The position numbers and the translations under genes were made by a program. From Microcoleus sp. EPA2 (GTDB lineage: Bacteria > Cyanobacteriota > Cyanobacteriia > Cyanobacteriales > Microcoleaceae): a DNA stretch of 64,000 bases. The notes under the pieces are model-generated. The model saw only the letters and a program-made list of their open reading frames with translations, had not been told where the DNA came from and made no database searches. The number at the start of each line of letters is the position of its first letter. Position 1 is the first letter of the stretch. The DNA is taken from positions 1 through 64,000 of the forward strand of contig JAHRFD010000010.1 of NCBI GenBank assembly GCA_020882975.1. Reading direction: 5' to 3'. Below are positions 1 to 8,932 of the stretch, in pieces.

Positions 1-87
1 CTTCAAGTCGGGATAGGGCATTGCCACGACTCTAAATGTACGCAGAGAGAAGGTAAGACCACTTGTGGCACATCTCGATGAAGCGTA

Positions 88-125
88 AAGAATCCCCGCG
101 CGTTTACGCCGGGGAGTATGTCAAA
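88..125 (+). mobile_element. Possible IS200/IS605 (TnpB-type) end remnant
   Basis: A GC-rich hairpin with one bulge (CCCCGCG near 94 and CGCCGGGG ending at 114) is followed by GAGTATGTCAA. This resembles the hairpin that follows tnpB in cyanobacterial IS200/IS605 elements. No convincing transposase reading frame is left in the first 170 bases, so this would be a terminal remnant or the edge of an element outside the window. The resemblance is from memory. Confidence 0.35.
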
Positions 126-171
126 CGGTTCCCATCTCGAAAACGGAAAAGGGTAGATCTAAATGGCTGGG

Positions 172-681
172 TCAATCGCAAATACTAAATTCCGATCGAT
201 ACTTCACAGTTGAGCTGCAATTGTCCAAAGCTCCACTTTCTAACTCCAACACCATAAAAGCCTCATCGGGAACGTCATATTCACATCGCAAGTTCTTTCT
301 ACTAGCAGGAATGAACCCAAAACGCGAATAGAAATTTGGATTGCCGAGCACAAACACTGCGTGAAATCCCGATCGCACACACTCTTTTAAACCATGCTGG
401 ATCAGCAAGGTTCCTATACCTTGGCGCTGATATTTGGGAAGAACTGCCACAGGTCCCAAGCCCAGAATCGACAACTCCCTGGAACATTTCTCTACCAATG
501 TAACCGGACTGAAAAAAACCTGTCCGACAATGCGATCGGATTGCACTGCAACAAAGGAAAAGGTAGATCTAATTCCGCGCAATCGATCTACTAAATTTGC
601 CTCATTTGCTCGCCCGAATGCCATCATGTTAACTTCGCGAACTGCTGTTAAATCTTCTGGTTTTTCAGTCCGAATATCCAT
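172..681 (-). CDS. GNAT family N-acetyltransferase
   Basis: This 169-residue protein has the GNAT fold signature. The acetyl-CoA binding motif is QRQGIG at residues 85-90, after the strand LGLGPVAVLP. A later NPNFYSRFGF segment is typical of the YhbS-like branch of small-molecule or protein acetyltransferases. The ATG start gives the usual family length. The substrate cannot be told from the sequence. It is a single gene, 39 bases beyond the 5' end of the TPR gene's stop, and no partner gene suggests a pathway. It is expected to be cytoplasmic. Confidence 0.85.
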   Translation of the reverse strand: MDIRTEKPEDLTAVREVNMMAFGRANEANLVDRLRGIRSTFSFVAVQSDRIVGQVFFSPVTLVEKCSRELSILGLGPVAVLPKYQRQGIGTLLIQHGLKECVRSGFHAVFVLGNPNFYSRFGFIPASRKNLRCEYDVPDEAFMVLELESGALDNCSSTVKYRSEFSICD

Positions 682-720
682 AATATCGAGTTTAACTTAA
701 ATACGATCGCATCACTCTCC

Positions 721-1785
721 TTATTGTGGCACAAGCTGACCAGAAGACAATCGTTTAATCCCCTCCATTGCTGTAGTTTCTCCTGCTTTATCTCCACCCT
801 CGCGGGCATTTTTCAAAGCTCGCTCATAAGATTCCAAAGCTTTAGCATACTGACCTTGACCTTCATAAATCGCACCCATATTATTCAACAAACGTCCCAC
901 ACTTGTCTTGTCACCGATGGCTTCTAGCATAATCATTGCTTGCTGAAAATAGATCAGAGCTTGACTATCTTTACCAAGTTTCCGAGAAGTAAGTGCCATG
1001 TTATTGAGCAAGCGACCGACACCAGCCCTATCTGCTATTTCCCGGCGAATTGCCAAAGCTTGCTGGTAAAATTCCATCGCTCTGTTGAAGTCGCCGATGT
1101 TGTAATAGACTCCACCCATGTTATTGAGGGTACGCCCTAAATCTCGTCGATCGCCCTTAGCGGTGCGAATGGTTCGGGCTTGCTGATAAAATTCGATCGC
1201 CTTGGCATAATTTCCCTGTTCTCCATACACAGCCCCAATATTGTGAAAAGATTCTCCAATTTCAATTTCATCCTCAGCAGTTTTCGCTAATTCCAAAGCT
1301 TCTTGATGCAGTTTCATCGCTTCGGAAAAATTGTCCGCAGCCCGGTTGACAAAACCCAAGAGATTGAGGGTTCGCGCCGTGCTACTCCTAGCGCCGATGT
1401 CTCTGTTGATGAGTAAAGCTTGCTGCAAAACTGCTAAAGCTTTGGGAAGCAAACCGATTTCGCCGTAAACTTCCCCCAAATTGTTGAGGGTTTCTCCGAT
1501 CCCCGGTTTGTCACCTAATTGCTGGCGAATTGCCAAAGCTTGTTCAAAAGCTTGGATTGCTTCCCGAAACAAACCTTGGCGGTGATCCTTTATGCCTTTT
1601 TCCAGGAGTGTGTCTGCTTGTGTTTTGGGGTTTGTTGCTTGGGCGCGATCGGTCCCTGGGAAGCGCCTAGGATTTATCATTGGAGCAGATGCCAAAGCCT
1701 CTGAAAGGCCTAAGACTGTCAGCGCAGGCGATAGGACAAGAGTTATAGCTGCGACATAGCTGAAGTGGTAAGAGCGGCTGTACAC
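721..1785 (-). CDS. Exported TPR-repeat protein
   Basis: This 354-residue protein starts with a signal-peptide-like segment (about residues 8-33, ending ALASAP). About seven tetratricopeptide units with a 40-residue period follow from roughly residue 57 to the C-terminus, with repeated LNNLG/LNNMG and ALAIRRE-type helices (kinesin-light-chain type TPR_12). Such arrays are protein-binding scaffolds, and no catalytic domain is present. It probably acts in the periplasm or at the membrane. The partner is unknown and the neighbours give no clue. Confidence 0.85.
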   Translation of the reverse strand: MYSRSYHFSYVAAITLVLSPALTVLGLSEALASAPMINPRRFPGTDRAQATNPKTQADTLLEKGIKDHRQGLFREAIQAFEQALAIRQQLGDKPGIGETLNNLGEVYGEIGLLPKALAVLQQALLINRDIGARSSTARTLNLLGFVNRAADNFSEAMKLHQEALELAKTAEDEIEIGESFHNIGAVYGEQGNYAKAIEFYQQARTIRTAKGDRRDLGRTLNNMGGVYYNIGDFNRAMEFYQQALAIRREIADRAGVGRLLNNMALTSRKLGKDSQALIYFQQAMIMLEAIGDKTSVGRLLNNMGAIYEGQGQYAKALESYERALKNAREGGDKAGETTAMEGIKRLSSGQLVPQ

Positions 1786-1902
1786 CGAACAAGTCCTCCA
1801 AAAGCCAAATTATCTAACTTTCAAGATAGAGCTATTTTGGCTTACTGGCACATTTGTTCTCAGCTAATATCTTCTGAGCTTGCTTAGGGAAAATTCCTTC
1901 TC

Positions 1903-2142
1903 TCACCAAACAGCCATAATCAGTGGCATATTGTTGAGTGCGGAAATCAGAACAGGGTTTTTACTGAATGGAAGTGATGCTTGTTCTGAACTATGCAAGA
2001 TGATATCTTTTGTGTCAAGTGTGATCCAGGCAATTCCTGACAATACTTGAACTTCTCGATGAGTTTGAGGCACTCTGTATACCTCGTTTTTCATCAGGAT
2101 AATGCGATTTGGTGCTACTAACTCGGAAGCTGTTTGAAGCAT
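1903..2142 (-). CDS. Small DUF2917-like hypothetical protein
   Basis: This 79-residue protein has a strong ribosome-binding site: CAGGAG lies shortly before the ATG. The middle segment (VQVLSGIAWITLDTKDIILH) looks like the short beta-rich DUF2917 type, where a G-x-x-W-I-T strand is followed by a polar loop. That assignment is tentative. No signal peptide or membrane segment is seen, and the function is unknown. Confidence 0.6.
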   Translation of the reverse strand: MLQTASELVAPNRIILMKNEVYRVPQTHREVQVLSGIAWITLDTKDIILHSSEQASLPFSKNPVLISALNNMPLIMAVW

Positions 2143-2215
2143 ACTATCTCCTGTGAAATTAAATTGTCACCAACCAAAACATCCGAAAATCAAAAGCAAT
2201 AATTATGGGAGATGT

Positions 2216-2509
2216 TTATTGGTAATAATGCCGATCGATCCAAGCGCGCATTTCATCATCCGTCGCGGCCCACGTAGAGCTACCAGTCAAGGGATCGAAA
2301 CAGTGCCACCAACTATTACCATCGCGATCGGCAGTCTGCCAAATTCTCAGTTTATCCCCGCCCACAGCGGCGACTAGCAAAAACTGTCCAATTTGATTCA
2401 TAGCTGAAAAGAGCCATTGCCCTTGCGGTTTTTTAGCGGATAAAGCTCGAAGGTCAATCCCAAAAAATCTCGATATTTGGGATTTTTGCACTTTTTTATA
2501 AGTAGACAT
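2216..2509 (-). CDS. Small hypothetical protein
   Basis: This 97-residue protein is read from the ATG at 2509, which is preceded by AGGTG at suitable spacing. A TTG three codons upstream is the only alternative. It is rich in tryptophan (QWLFSAMN, RIWQTADRDGNSWWHCFDP), with no signal peptide or membrane helix. I do not recognise the family. It is transcribed in the same direction as the small gene before it, about 75 bases apart. Confidence 0.65.
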   Translation of the reverse strand: MSTYKKVQKSQISRFFGIDLRALSAKKPQGQWLFSAMNQIGQFLLVAAVGGDKLRIWQTADRDGNSWWHCFDPLTGSSTWAATDDEMRAWIDRHYYQ

Positions 2510-2967
2510 AGCCAACACCTAAGTAGTGTTAAATTTCACAAAATTTACAGGCTATATTGGCAAATATTACTATTTTTTACTGCCAAATATAGACAACACA
2601 ATTTTATGAAAATCAATCTGTTACCTCATGAATTAACCTTAACTCTTTGGTAATTGACAATCAAATCATTGTTTGCATAGATTGTATGAATAAAATCGAT
2701 ACTTCGATTTAGTTAGCTCAAGTTAAGGGAAAAAACTCCCGCTAATGCTGGCTTTGGGGGAGGGGAGACGTTAGCGATCGAGGCGATGGGGGGGAGTTTT
2801 CCCTAGTATCAGGATAGATAAGGGGTAGGCACGGGGGCACTACCCCTACAAATTTTGCGAATCATTGAGGATTGCTATGTGTTTAGGAATAAATACCCAC
2901 AGGCTCTCCCTCCCATGGCTGATTACGAGTTCTCAATTCCCAATTGCTACTTTCCCTAATGTTTGTG
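2510..2967. repeat. Gene-free spacer with a dispersed repeat at 2822-2878
   Basis: No gene is supported here. From about 2822 to 2878 the sequence (CACGGGGGCACTACCCCTAC followed by a segment ending ATTGCTAT) matches, in inverted orientation, the segment at about 13927-13984. It is therefore a dispersed repeat roughly 60 bases long. The part before it is AT-rich and probably holds the promoter of the upstream small gene. Confidence 0.6.
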
Positions 2968-3834
2968 TCAGCGTTCATCGGATTTTGATAACTGCCAAAG
3001 TTGGATTTCATAACACAAATGCTGGTCAAAAAGTTGGCCTGCTGCCAATCCTTCAACTACCAATTTTTTGAACCAGCGACGAAATATCCAGCGCAAGAGT
3101 TTGTGTATGGGCGGAACGGCGATCGCAATTAAGTCTGCAACATAAATCATCGTGTTCAGTCCATACCTGCGGAAAGTATCGACATACAAATCGATGGTGG
3201 GCAAAATATGGGCGGAAATATCCTCGGTTTTTACTAAACTAAATCCAGCCTGTTTTAAGGCTCCATGAAGTTCTGTAACAACATGACAATTAGAGAACAT
3301 TCCCTCTTTATAATTAGCATCAGAGCGCAGCATATCGGCAAGCAACACGTAGCCACCAGGATTGAGGATTTTGGCCGCGCCGTTAGCAATATCAACGGCG
3401 GACATATATTGGCTACTTTCGCTAAAGAGGATTAGATCGTAGGATGTGGTTGCTTGAAAGTTTTCAAAGGTTGTGAGGTGGAAGATGGTGCGATCGCCTG
3501 TACACTTGAGAAAGCGCTGTTGTTGAAATGGATCGGGTGCGAGCCCTTCGACGGCAAAACCGCGATCGAGCAAATAAGCCGCATTTCCCCCAATCCCACA
3601 GCCCACATCCAGGATGCTATGAGTGCCTTGGGGAATGAAATCCAACAGTTTTACAGTATAAGCTTGCTGAGCGATACGTAATCGCGGGAGTGTTAGTTCA
3701 TCCGCCGGCACAGGTAGAGTTTCCCAATAGCCATAGTGAAGATAGGGGGATTCTGTCAAGCCCAAATAGTAATTAAGCGCTGCATTTTGGTAGCGAGTTA
3801 CGTTAGAAATTTCGATGGATTTTGGCTGGGACAT
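2968..3834 (-). CDS. SAM-dependent class I methyltransferase
   Basis: The start is taken at the ATG giving MSQPKS (288 residues), because the 27 residues of the longer frame look non-conserved. Motif I is ILDVGCGIGG at residues 74-83 and binds S-adenosylmethionine. YGYW at 34-37 resembles small-molecule methyltransferases that act on lipids or natural products. A motif IV-like segment (YDLILFSESSQYM) and a post-motif strand (GGYVLLADML) follow. A hydrophobic segment near the C-terminus could associate with membrane. The substrate is unknown and the gene stands alone. Confidence 0.8.
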   Translation of the reverse strand: MSQPKSIEISNVTRYQNAALNYYLGLTESPYLHYGYWETLPVPADELTLPRLRIAQQAYTVKLLDFIPQGTHSILDVGCGIGGNAAYLLDRGFAVEGLAPDPFQQQRFLKCTGDRTIFHLTTFENFQATTSYDLILFSESSQYMSAVDIANGAAKILNPGGYVLLADMLRSDANYKEGMFSNCHVVTELHGALKQAGFSLVKTEDISAHILPTIDLYVDTFRRYGLNTMIYVADLIAIAVPPIHKLLRWIFRRWFKKLVVEGLAAGQLFDQHLCYEIQLWQLSKSDER

Positions 3835-4191
3835 TGGAAAAATTCCGTAATTTTTATGGTTTCGGGCAGGGTTGAAATTCTTCCCAGCGGTTGCATACTT
3901 GTTCATAGCACTCAACCGGCTAAATTGCCAAATTTTGCAACAAATTGATATCTATGTGATTATTGGCAAGCAGTATAAAAATAATTGCTGTTTCAGGTTG
4001 GTAGCTAGCAATGATTTGACTCAGAGATGTAATAATTTGATTACAGTTGGGGGAGGGTATCGGAGTCGTACCGAACTTTCCCCCTTACGTCTGATGTGTG
4101 TTTGTCATTTCTAGGCGATCGATATACGGGGATATTACCACTATTTTGAATATTTGACAAAAATAGCTCTTAAAAATTCAGCAGGCGGGCT

Positions 4192-4743
4192 TCATACAGC
4201 ATTTGCTGTTTCACGTACAGATCGAAGAAAATGAACGATCTCTTGCATAACTGAAGACAATTGTAGAATCTCAATATCTTTATTAGTCAATCGATCGATA
4301 ATTTCTGAGGGATTGTGAATTATTTCCGATTGAGAAATCAATTCTTCTAAAGTTTCTTTAGGTTTGAGCGCGGCGCGAGCGAGTATATCTTGATGCGGTA
4401 TGTATCCTAGCAACCGCGAAAGCAAAGACACATCTTTAAAAAAAATAATTTCCATTTCAGGAACTGCCATAACTACTTTGAATGGCGTATTGATAGAGAC
4501 GCTTTCAACTGTTTCTTCAATATCTTTGCGGCGTTGTTCAACTAACTCCGATACCACTGAATCTGCATCCACTACAATAACAACTGGTACTCGCCGACGC
4601 ACTACTAAAGAACGAGCTAGTGACTCGACAGCAGATACTCCACCAGCAGCAACAACTCCCACATCAGTGAGTAAATTTGCTGGTAGCACAGTTTGAAGTA
4701 TTTGTGCATCTAAATGACCTTCACAAACAATGTAAGTAATCAT
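4192..4743 (-). CDS. TOPRIM-domain protein of a nuclease cassette
   Basis: This 183-residue protein has the TOPRIM acidic pattern: Glu8 in IVCEGHLDA, then Asp59 and Asp61 in VIVVDADS, with a later PEMEIIFF segment (about 95-102) like the third acidic site of OLD- or DUF4435-type TOPRIM nucleases. Its ATG overlaps the stop of the upstream nuclease gene by four bases (ATGA), so the two are translationally coupled. There is no fused ATPase. The likely role is metal-dependent DNA or RNA cleavage or nucleotide chemistry in a defence-type pair, which is inference. Confidence 0.65.
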   Translation of the reverse strand: MITYIVCEGHLDAQILQTVLPANLLTDVGVVAAGGVSAVESLARSLVVRRRVPVVIVVDADSVVSELVEQRRKDIEETVESVSINTPFKVVMAVPEMEIIFFKDVSLLSRLLGYIPHQDILARAALKPKETLEELISQSEIIHNPSEIIDRLTNKDIEILQLSSVMQEIVHFLRSVRETANAV

Positions 4744-5312
4744 GGGATATCTCGCTCTATAACGTTGTAATCAGGCAGTCCATCTTCAATATATGCACGA
4801 TATTTTAGAATTAATAATTGACAGATATTTTCATTGTCTAACGCATATTTTATTTCTTCTCCATTCCACAGTAAGATTGCTTGTGGTGACGAAAAACAAG
4901 AGAGATTGCGGGCTGGAAGTGTAAAGCCAGTCCGACTAAAAACCAATCCAACTACACCAGAAGGACGGCGTAAAAGCTGATTACGGAGCTTAGCAATAGG
5001 AGCAATATTAACTTTTGTTTCGTCGGCAAAGTCTTTGCTTTCAACTAAACAAGAAAGTCCTAAACAATGGACAGCGCCATCAATTTGTTCAACTTCCTCA
5101 TCAAAAAGTTTCACGCTGTAAGGCCACCTTACCTGTGCGCCATCAAGTTGAAATGCTCGTAAAACTAGGTACTCAAAGGCTTGGCCCGCGTCCCATCCTG
5201 GGGTGCTACGATTCTCGATATTGTCCCATAGATTTCGTAACTCATCCCATTGGAGCGATTGAATCATCCTTTCATAGTCTTTTGACGCAACCAAGTCTAA
5301 TACTCCAAACAA
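4740..5312 (-). CDS. PD-(D/E)XK restriction-endonuclease-like protein
   Basis: This 190-residue protein has an Mrr-like nuclease pattern: Glu47 in GQAFEYLVLRAF, Asp78 in EQIDGAV, and Glu91-x-Lys93 in CLVESKDF. The last two fit the catalytic D...ExK signature. It lacks a clear DNA-recognition domain. The long frame begins at TTG (5312). An ATG at 5267 would remove 15 residues but keep the core. It is the first gene of a two-gene operon with the TOPRIM gene. A role in nucleic-acid restriction is inferred from fold and pairing only. Confidence 0.65.
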   Translation of the reverse strand: MFGVLDLVASKDYERMIQSLQWDELRNLWDNIENRSTPGWDAGQAFEYLVLRAFQLDGAQVRWPYSVKLFDEEVEQIDGAVHCLGLSCLVESKDFADETKVNIAPIAKLRNQLLRRPSGVVGLVFSRTGFTLPARNLSCFSSPQAILLWNGEEIKYALDNENICQLLILKYRAYIEDGLPDYNVIERDIP

Positions 5313-5390
5313 CTACACGCTTCTAATATTGTATGTCACTACACTATCACATCTTGCTGTAGGCATAGCCCGATCGCCAATATCTCCTCA

Positions 5391-5455
5391 TTTTCATAAT
5401 CTTTTCATTTTTACTGGTTTTATGCTAAATTAAAACAATGAAAGAATTATGAAAA
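5391..5455 (+). promoter_or_regulatory. Inverted-repeat operator candidate upstream of mntC
   Basis: Two 18-base arms match in inverted orientation at 16 of 18 positions. The left arm TTTTCATAATCTTTTCAT is at 5391-5408 and the right arm ATGAAAGAATTATGAAAA is at 5438-5455. They flank an AT-rich promoter-sized gap and end seven bases before the mntC start. In Synechocystis the mnt operon is repressed by the ManS/ManR system at high manganese. Whether this is the ManR site is inference. Confidence 0.45.
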
Positions 5456-5461
5456 ATCAGA

Positions 5462-6442
5462 ATGAATCATCAAGCGTTCTGCCGTAAAACCTATCAAATT
5501 GGTATAGTCGGGCTATTACTAGGAGTTTGGCTCAGCGGGTGCAGCAGTCCGACAACAGGGCCTCAAACCAAGCAAAATGGCGATTCTAGCGCCACTGCTA
5601 GCGATTCGACCAAAAAAGATAAAAAAGTAATTCTTACCACCTTTACCGTCCTGGCAGACATGGCTCAGAACGTTGCGGGGGATAAGGCGATTGTTCAATC
5701 CATCACCAAGCCTGGGGCGGAAATTCACGGCTATGAAGTTACACCTAGCGACTTAAAACGCGGGCAAAATGCTAATTTGATTTTGGAAAACGGACTCAAC
5801 TTAGAGCGCTGGGCAACCCGATTTTACAACAGTCTCCCTAAAGTTTCTCACATTACTCTAAGTGAGGGAGTCTCACCAGTAAATATTGCAGAAGATGCCT
5901 ATCGTGGCAAACCTAATCCCCACGCTTGGATGTCTCCTAAAAATGCTTTAATTTATGTCGAAAATATTCGCAAGACATTAGGAAATCTCGATCCGGCTAA
6001 CGCTGCAATCTACGACGCAAATGCAGCAAAATACAGCCAGCAAATAAAGGCGATCGATGCCAAACTCAAACAAGCTATTTCAGCCATTCCCCCTGACAAA
6101 CGTTACATAGTAACCTGCGAAGGAGCTTTTTCCTACATCGCCCGCGATTACGGCTTAAAAGAAGTTTATCTGTGGCCGGTTAACGCCGAACAACAAGCCA
6201 CACCAAAACAAGTGGAACGGGTGATTAATACAGTCAAAGCTAACCAAATACCGGCTGTATTTTGCGAGAGTACCGTCAACAATGAAGCACAGCTTCAGGT
6301 AGCAAAGGAAACAGGCGCAAAATTTGCCGGGGTGTTTTATGTCGATTCCCTGTCTCCCCCCGATGGGCCCGCATCAACCTATCTTAAGTTACTTGAATAC
6401 AACATCAATACTCTGATAAAAGGGTTACAGGGGAATAGGTAA
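5462..6442 (+). CDS. mntC: Manganese ABC transporter substrate-binding lipoprotein
   Basis: This 326-residue protein has a lipoprotein signal peptide with lipobox LSGC (Cys27). The metal ligands fall exactly where they are known in Synechocystis MntC: His89, His154, Glu220 and Asp295. The cysteines of that protein's disulfide, Cys219 and Cys268, are also present. It captures Mn2+ in the periplasm and delivers it to the MntB permease. It is the first gene of mntCAB, 36 bases before mntA. Manganese supply for photosystem II is the established role of this operon in cyanobacteria. Confidence 0.95.
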   Translation: MNHQAFCRKTYQIGIVGLLLGVWLSGCSSPTTGPQTKQNGDSSATASDSTKKDKKVILTTFTVLADMAQNVAGDKAIVQSITKPGAEIHGYEVTPSDLKRGQNANLILENGLNLERWATRFYNSLPKVSHITLSEGVSPVNIAEDAYRGKPNPHAWMSPKNALIYVENIRKTLGNLDPANAAIYDANAAKYSQQIKAIDAKLKQAISAIPPDKRYIVTCEGAFSYIARDYGLKEVYLWPVNAEQQATPKQVERVINTVKANQIPAVFCESTVNNEAQLQVAKETGAKFAGVFYVDSLSPPDGPASTYLKLLEYNINTLIKGLQGNR

Positions 6443-6478
6443 TGGGGAATGGGGAATTGATAATAAGGAGAAAATCAG

Positions 6479-7255
6479 ATGAATGAAATCGGCATTGATA
6501 TTGAGAATGTGACAGTTGCCTATCATGGCAAAGTAGCCTTGCACAGCGCCTCGCTGCAACTTAAAGCAGGGACGATTTGCGGTTTGGTGGGGATGAATGG
6601 CGCGGGAAAATCGACGCTGTTTAAGGCGATTATGGGGTTTGTGAAGCCAAACACGGGACGAATTTTAATTAATGGGTTGCCGATTAGTCAAGTGCAAAAA
6701 CGCAATCTGGTTGCCTATGTCCCTCAGTCGGAAGAGGTAGATTGGCATTTTCCGGTGAATGTTTATGATGTGGTAATGATGGGACGCTATGGGTATATGA
6801 ATCTGCTGCGGATTCCTGGGGCGATCGACAAACAAGCTGTGCGAGAAAGTTTGGAAAGGGTGGAAATGTGGCCGCTGCGCGATCGGCAAATCGGAGAGTT
6901 ATCGGGTGGACAAAAAAAACGCACCTTTTTTGCGCGGGCTTTGGCGCAACAGGGTACGGTTTTACTGTTAGATGAACCCTTTGCCGGAGTCGATATCAAA
7001 ACTGAGAAGATGATGATTAACCTGTTGATGGAACTGCGTCAAACAGGACATACAATTCTGGTTTCAACTCATGATTTAGAATCTATTACCACATTTTGCG
7101 ACCAAGTAGTATTAATTAATCGCAGCATTCTCGCCTATGGTAACACCTCTGAAGTGTTTACAGAGGAAAATATTTCCCGCACTTTTGGGGGTGCTGTGGG
7201 GAGTTTTTCGTTTGCCAAAAATCGGTTAATTAAAGTCAATCGGGAGGAAAAATAA
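6479..7255 (+). CDS. mntA: Manganese ABC transporter ATP-binding protein
   Basis: This 258-residue ABC ATPase has the Walker [10 protein letters not shown] at residues 38-46, the signature LSGGQKKR, Walker B LLLDEP, and the H-loop in STHDLES. It energises Mn2+ import with MntC and MntB. A ribosome-binding site (AAGGAG) precedes the ATG. Its stop TAA overlaps the mntB start by one base (TAATG), which points to translational coupling. Length and motifs are normal for the metal-uptake (ZnuC/MntA) branch. Confidence 0.95.
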   Translation: MNEIGIDIENVTVAYHGKVALHSASLQLKAGTICGLVGMNGAGKSTLFKAIMGFVKPNTGRILINGLPISQVQKRNLVAYVPQSEEVDWHFPVNVYDVVMMGRYGYMNLLRIPGAIDKQAVRESLERVEMWPLRDRQIGELSGGQKKRTFFARALAQQGTVLLLDEPFAGVDIKTEKMMINLLMELRQTGHTILVSTHDLESITTFCDQVVLINRSILAYGNTSEVFTEENISRTFGGAVGSFSFAKNRLIKVNREEK

Positions 7256-8112
7256 TGGATTTAATTCAGTGGTTTGCAGCACCTTTGCAGTATGAATTCA
7301 TGGTGAAGGCGATTTTAGTCAGCGCTTTAGTAGGGCTGGTTTGTTCTGCGCTTTCTTGTTACATGACTTTGAAAGGATGGGCTTTGATGGGCGATGCGGT
7401 TTCTCATGCGGTGATGCCGGGAGTTGTGATTGCTTATGTGTTGAATATTCCTTTGGCGGTGGGGGCTTTTTTGTTTGGGGTGGGTTCGGTAATGGCGATC
7501 GGCTTTATCAAAGCCCAAACTCGCGTTAAAGAAGATACGGTAATCGGTTTAGTGTTTACGGGATTTTTTGCCTTTGGTTTGGTTTTAATTTCTAAAGTCA
7601 GAAGTTCGATAGATTTAACCCATATTTTGTTTGGCAATGTTTTGGGTATTTCGGATGCTGATATTACTCAGACTGTAATTATTAGTGTCATCACTTTAGT
7701 AACTTTGGTAATTTTACGCAAAGATTTAGTGTTGTTTTGTTTTGACTCTACTCACGCGCGATCGATCGGTTTAAATATCACTTTTTTGTATTACGTGTTG
7801 CTGTCTTTGCTATCCCTGACTGCGGTGGCGGGACTTCAGACTGTAGGGATTATTTTAGTGGTAGCAATGTTGGTGACTCCGGGGGCGACGGCGTATTTAT
7901 TGAGTGATAATTTTGACCATATGACGTTAATTGCGATCGCCACTGGTGTCTTTTCTAGCGTCATGGGAACTTACATCAGCTACTATATTGATGGTTCCAC
8001 AGGCGGATGTATTGTGGTGCTGCAAACGCTACTGTTTGTGTTGGCGATGATTTTTGCTCCCAAACACGGTTTGTTAGTTAAAGCTCGGAATTCCCAAACC
8101 ATGAGCGAATAA
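7255..8112 (+). CDS. mntB: Manganese ABC transporter permease
   Basis: This 285-residue integral membrane protein of the ABC-3 family has about eight hydrophobic helices and the conserved opening ALVGLVCSALSCYMTLKGW with GDAVSHAVMPG, typical of Mn/Zn/Fe permeases. The ATG overlaps the mntA stop by one base. It forms the membrane channel of the MntCAB importer. A spacer repeat follows the stop, and no further gene belongs to the operon. Confidence 0.95.
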   Translation: MDLIQWFAAPLQYEFMVKAILVSALVGLVCSALSCYMTLKGWALMGDAVSHAVMPGVVIAYVLNIPLAVGAFLFGVGSVMAIGFIKAQTRVKEDTVIGLVFTGFFAFGLVLISKVRSSIDLTHILFGNVLGISDADITQTVIISVITLVTLVILRKDLVLFCFDSTHARSIGLNITFLYYVLLSLLSLTAVAGLQTVGIILVVAMLVTPGATAYLLSDNFDHMTLIAIATGVFSSVMGTYISYYIDGSTGGCIVVLQTLLFVLAMIFAPKHGLLVKARNSQTMSE

Positions 8113-8140
8113 AGCAGGAATTAATTATGTTTATTTCTTA

Positions 8141-8191
8141 GTCCGCGGAGGCGGACATTGTTTGTGTAGCAGCGGTTTCAACCGCCGATCG
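8141..8191. repeat. Dispersed repeat, copy 1
   Basis: The segment begins AGTCCGCGGAGGCGGAC and continues with TTGTTTGTGTAG and a small hairpin (GCGGTTTCAACCGC). A close relative lies at about 11503-11553. It sits just after mntB, where the hairpin could also act as a terminator. Confidence 0.6.
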
Positions 8192-8203
8192 ATGGAGAGG
8201 AAA

Positions 8204-8782
8204 CTATTCACTAAACTCAATATTTTCATACAAATCTGCCAGTGAAACCTCCACAGAAATAGAGTTTAACATCAGCCGATCGCCAATAACACCATATTCC
8301 GAAAAAATCCACTTATTCGCATCAGTTTTCGAGTATTGTTCAACCTTTAGCCGATATTGGTCGATTAATAAATACTCCTGAAAACTGGGAATACTGCGAT
8401 AGGCGGCAAACTTTTCATCTCGATCGTAAGCTCTAGTACCCTTAGATAGTACCTCAGCAATGAACACAGGATTGGTAATTGTATCTGTCCGTCCCGATTG
8501 CAACTCGACTGGTTTCGCCACCACCATCACATCTGGATAAGTGTAATTATTAAGGTGGGGAATCCAAAGTCGCTGATCCGATGCAAAAATACTATAAGGT
8601 TTACCCTTAAGGCTCACCCTCAAAATAGCGTTTAAGATGCTCGTAATTTCATTGTGATTGGGTGTGCCACCAGCCATCAAAACAATCTCCCCATTGATAA
8701 ATTCATGCCTATCTAGAGAATTGACTTCAGCTTGTAGATATTCTTCTGCCGTGTAGGTTTTGGTTTCAACTTGCGCGATCAT
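8204..8782 (-). CDS. Uma2 family (DUF820) putative endonuclease
   Basis: This protein has 192 residues from the ATG at 8782, with AAAGGAT upstream. It carries the Uma2 PD-(D/E)XK-like pattern: YTYPDVMVV, then FIAEVLSKGT, the Lys in DRDEKFAAYRS, and QEYLLIDQ. Cyanobacteria carry many such genes and their biological role is not settled. This is one of four intact Uma2 genes in the window. It is not in an obvious operon. The Ser-Pro usually seen after EVLS is replaced by Ser-Lys. Confidence 0.85.
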   Translation of the reverse strand: MIAQVETKTYTAEEYLQAEVNSLDRHEFINGEIVLMAGGTPNHNEITSILNAILRVSLKGKPYSIFASDQRLWIPHLNNYTYPDVMVVAKPVELQSGRTDTITNPVFIAEVLSKGTRAYDRDEKFAAYRSIPSFQEYLLIDQYRLKVEQYSKTDANKWIFSEYGVIGDRLMLNSISVEVSLADLYENIEFSE

Positions 8783-8873
8783 ATACAAGGTTATCCTTTA
8801 ATCTACTCATTTCAGTTTATCTTAAAAATCAGGTTAATTCAATCTAAAACTCGATTTATTCATATCATTACTT

Positions 8874-8905
8874 TGTGGAACAAGCCGGAAAGCCTGTTCC
8901 ACAAA
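8874..8905 (-). terminator. Hairpin after the binding-protein gene
   Basis: A perfect 10-base stem (TTGTGGAACA / TGTTCCACAA) encloses AGCCGGAAAGCC. It lies 28 bases beyond the stop of the minus-strand gene at 8933. No clear T-run follows, so it may be a repeat hairpin serving as a weak terminator. A related hairpin lies at 54333-54389. Confidence 0.45.
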
Positions 8906-8932
8906 CAATGAGTCCGATCGCACTTCACAAAC

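Noticed and set aside
4192..5312. Gabija, OLD or PARIS defence system
   Set aside because: All need an ATPase domain or partner. Neither protein has Walker motifs and no ATPase gene is adjacent.
5313..5461. yybP-ykoY manganese riboswitch before mntC
   Set aside because: No conserved riboswitch blocks are seen, only an inverted repeat in AT-rich DNA.
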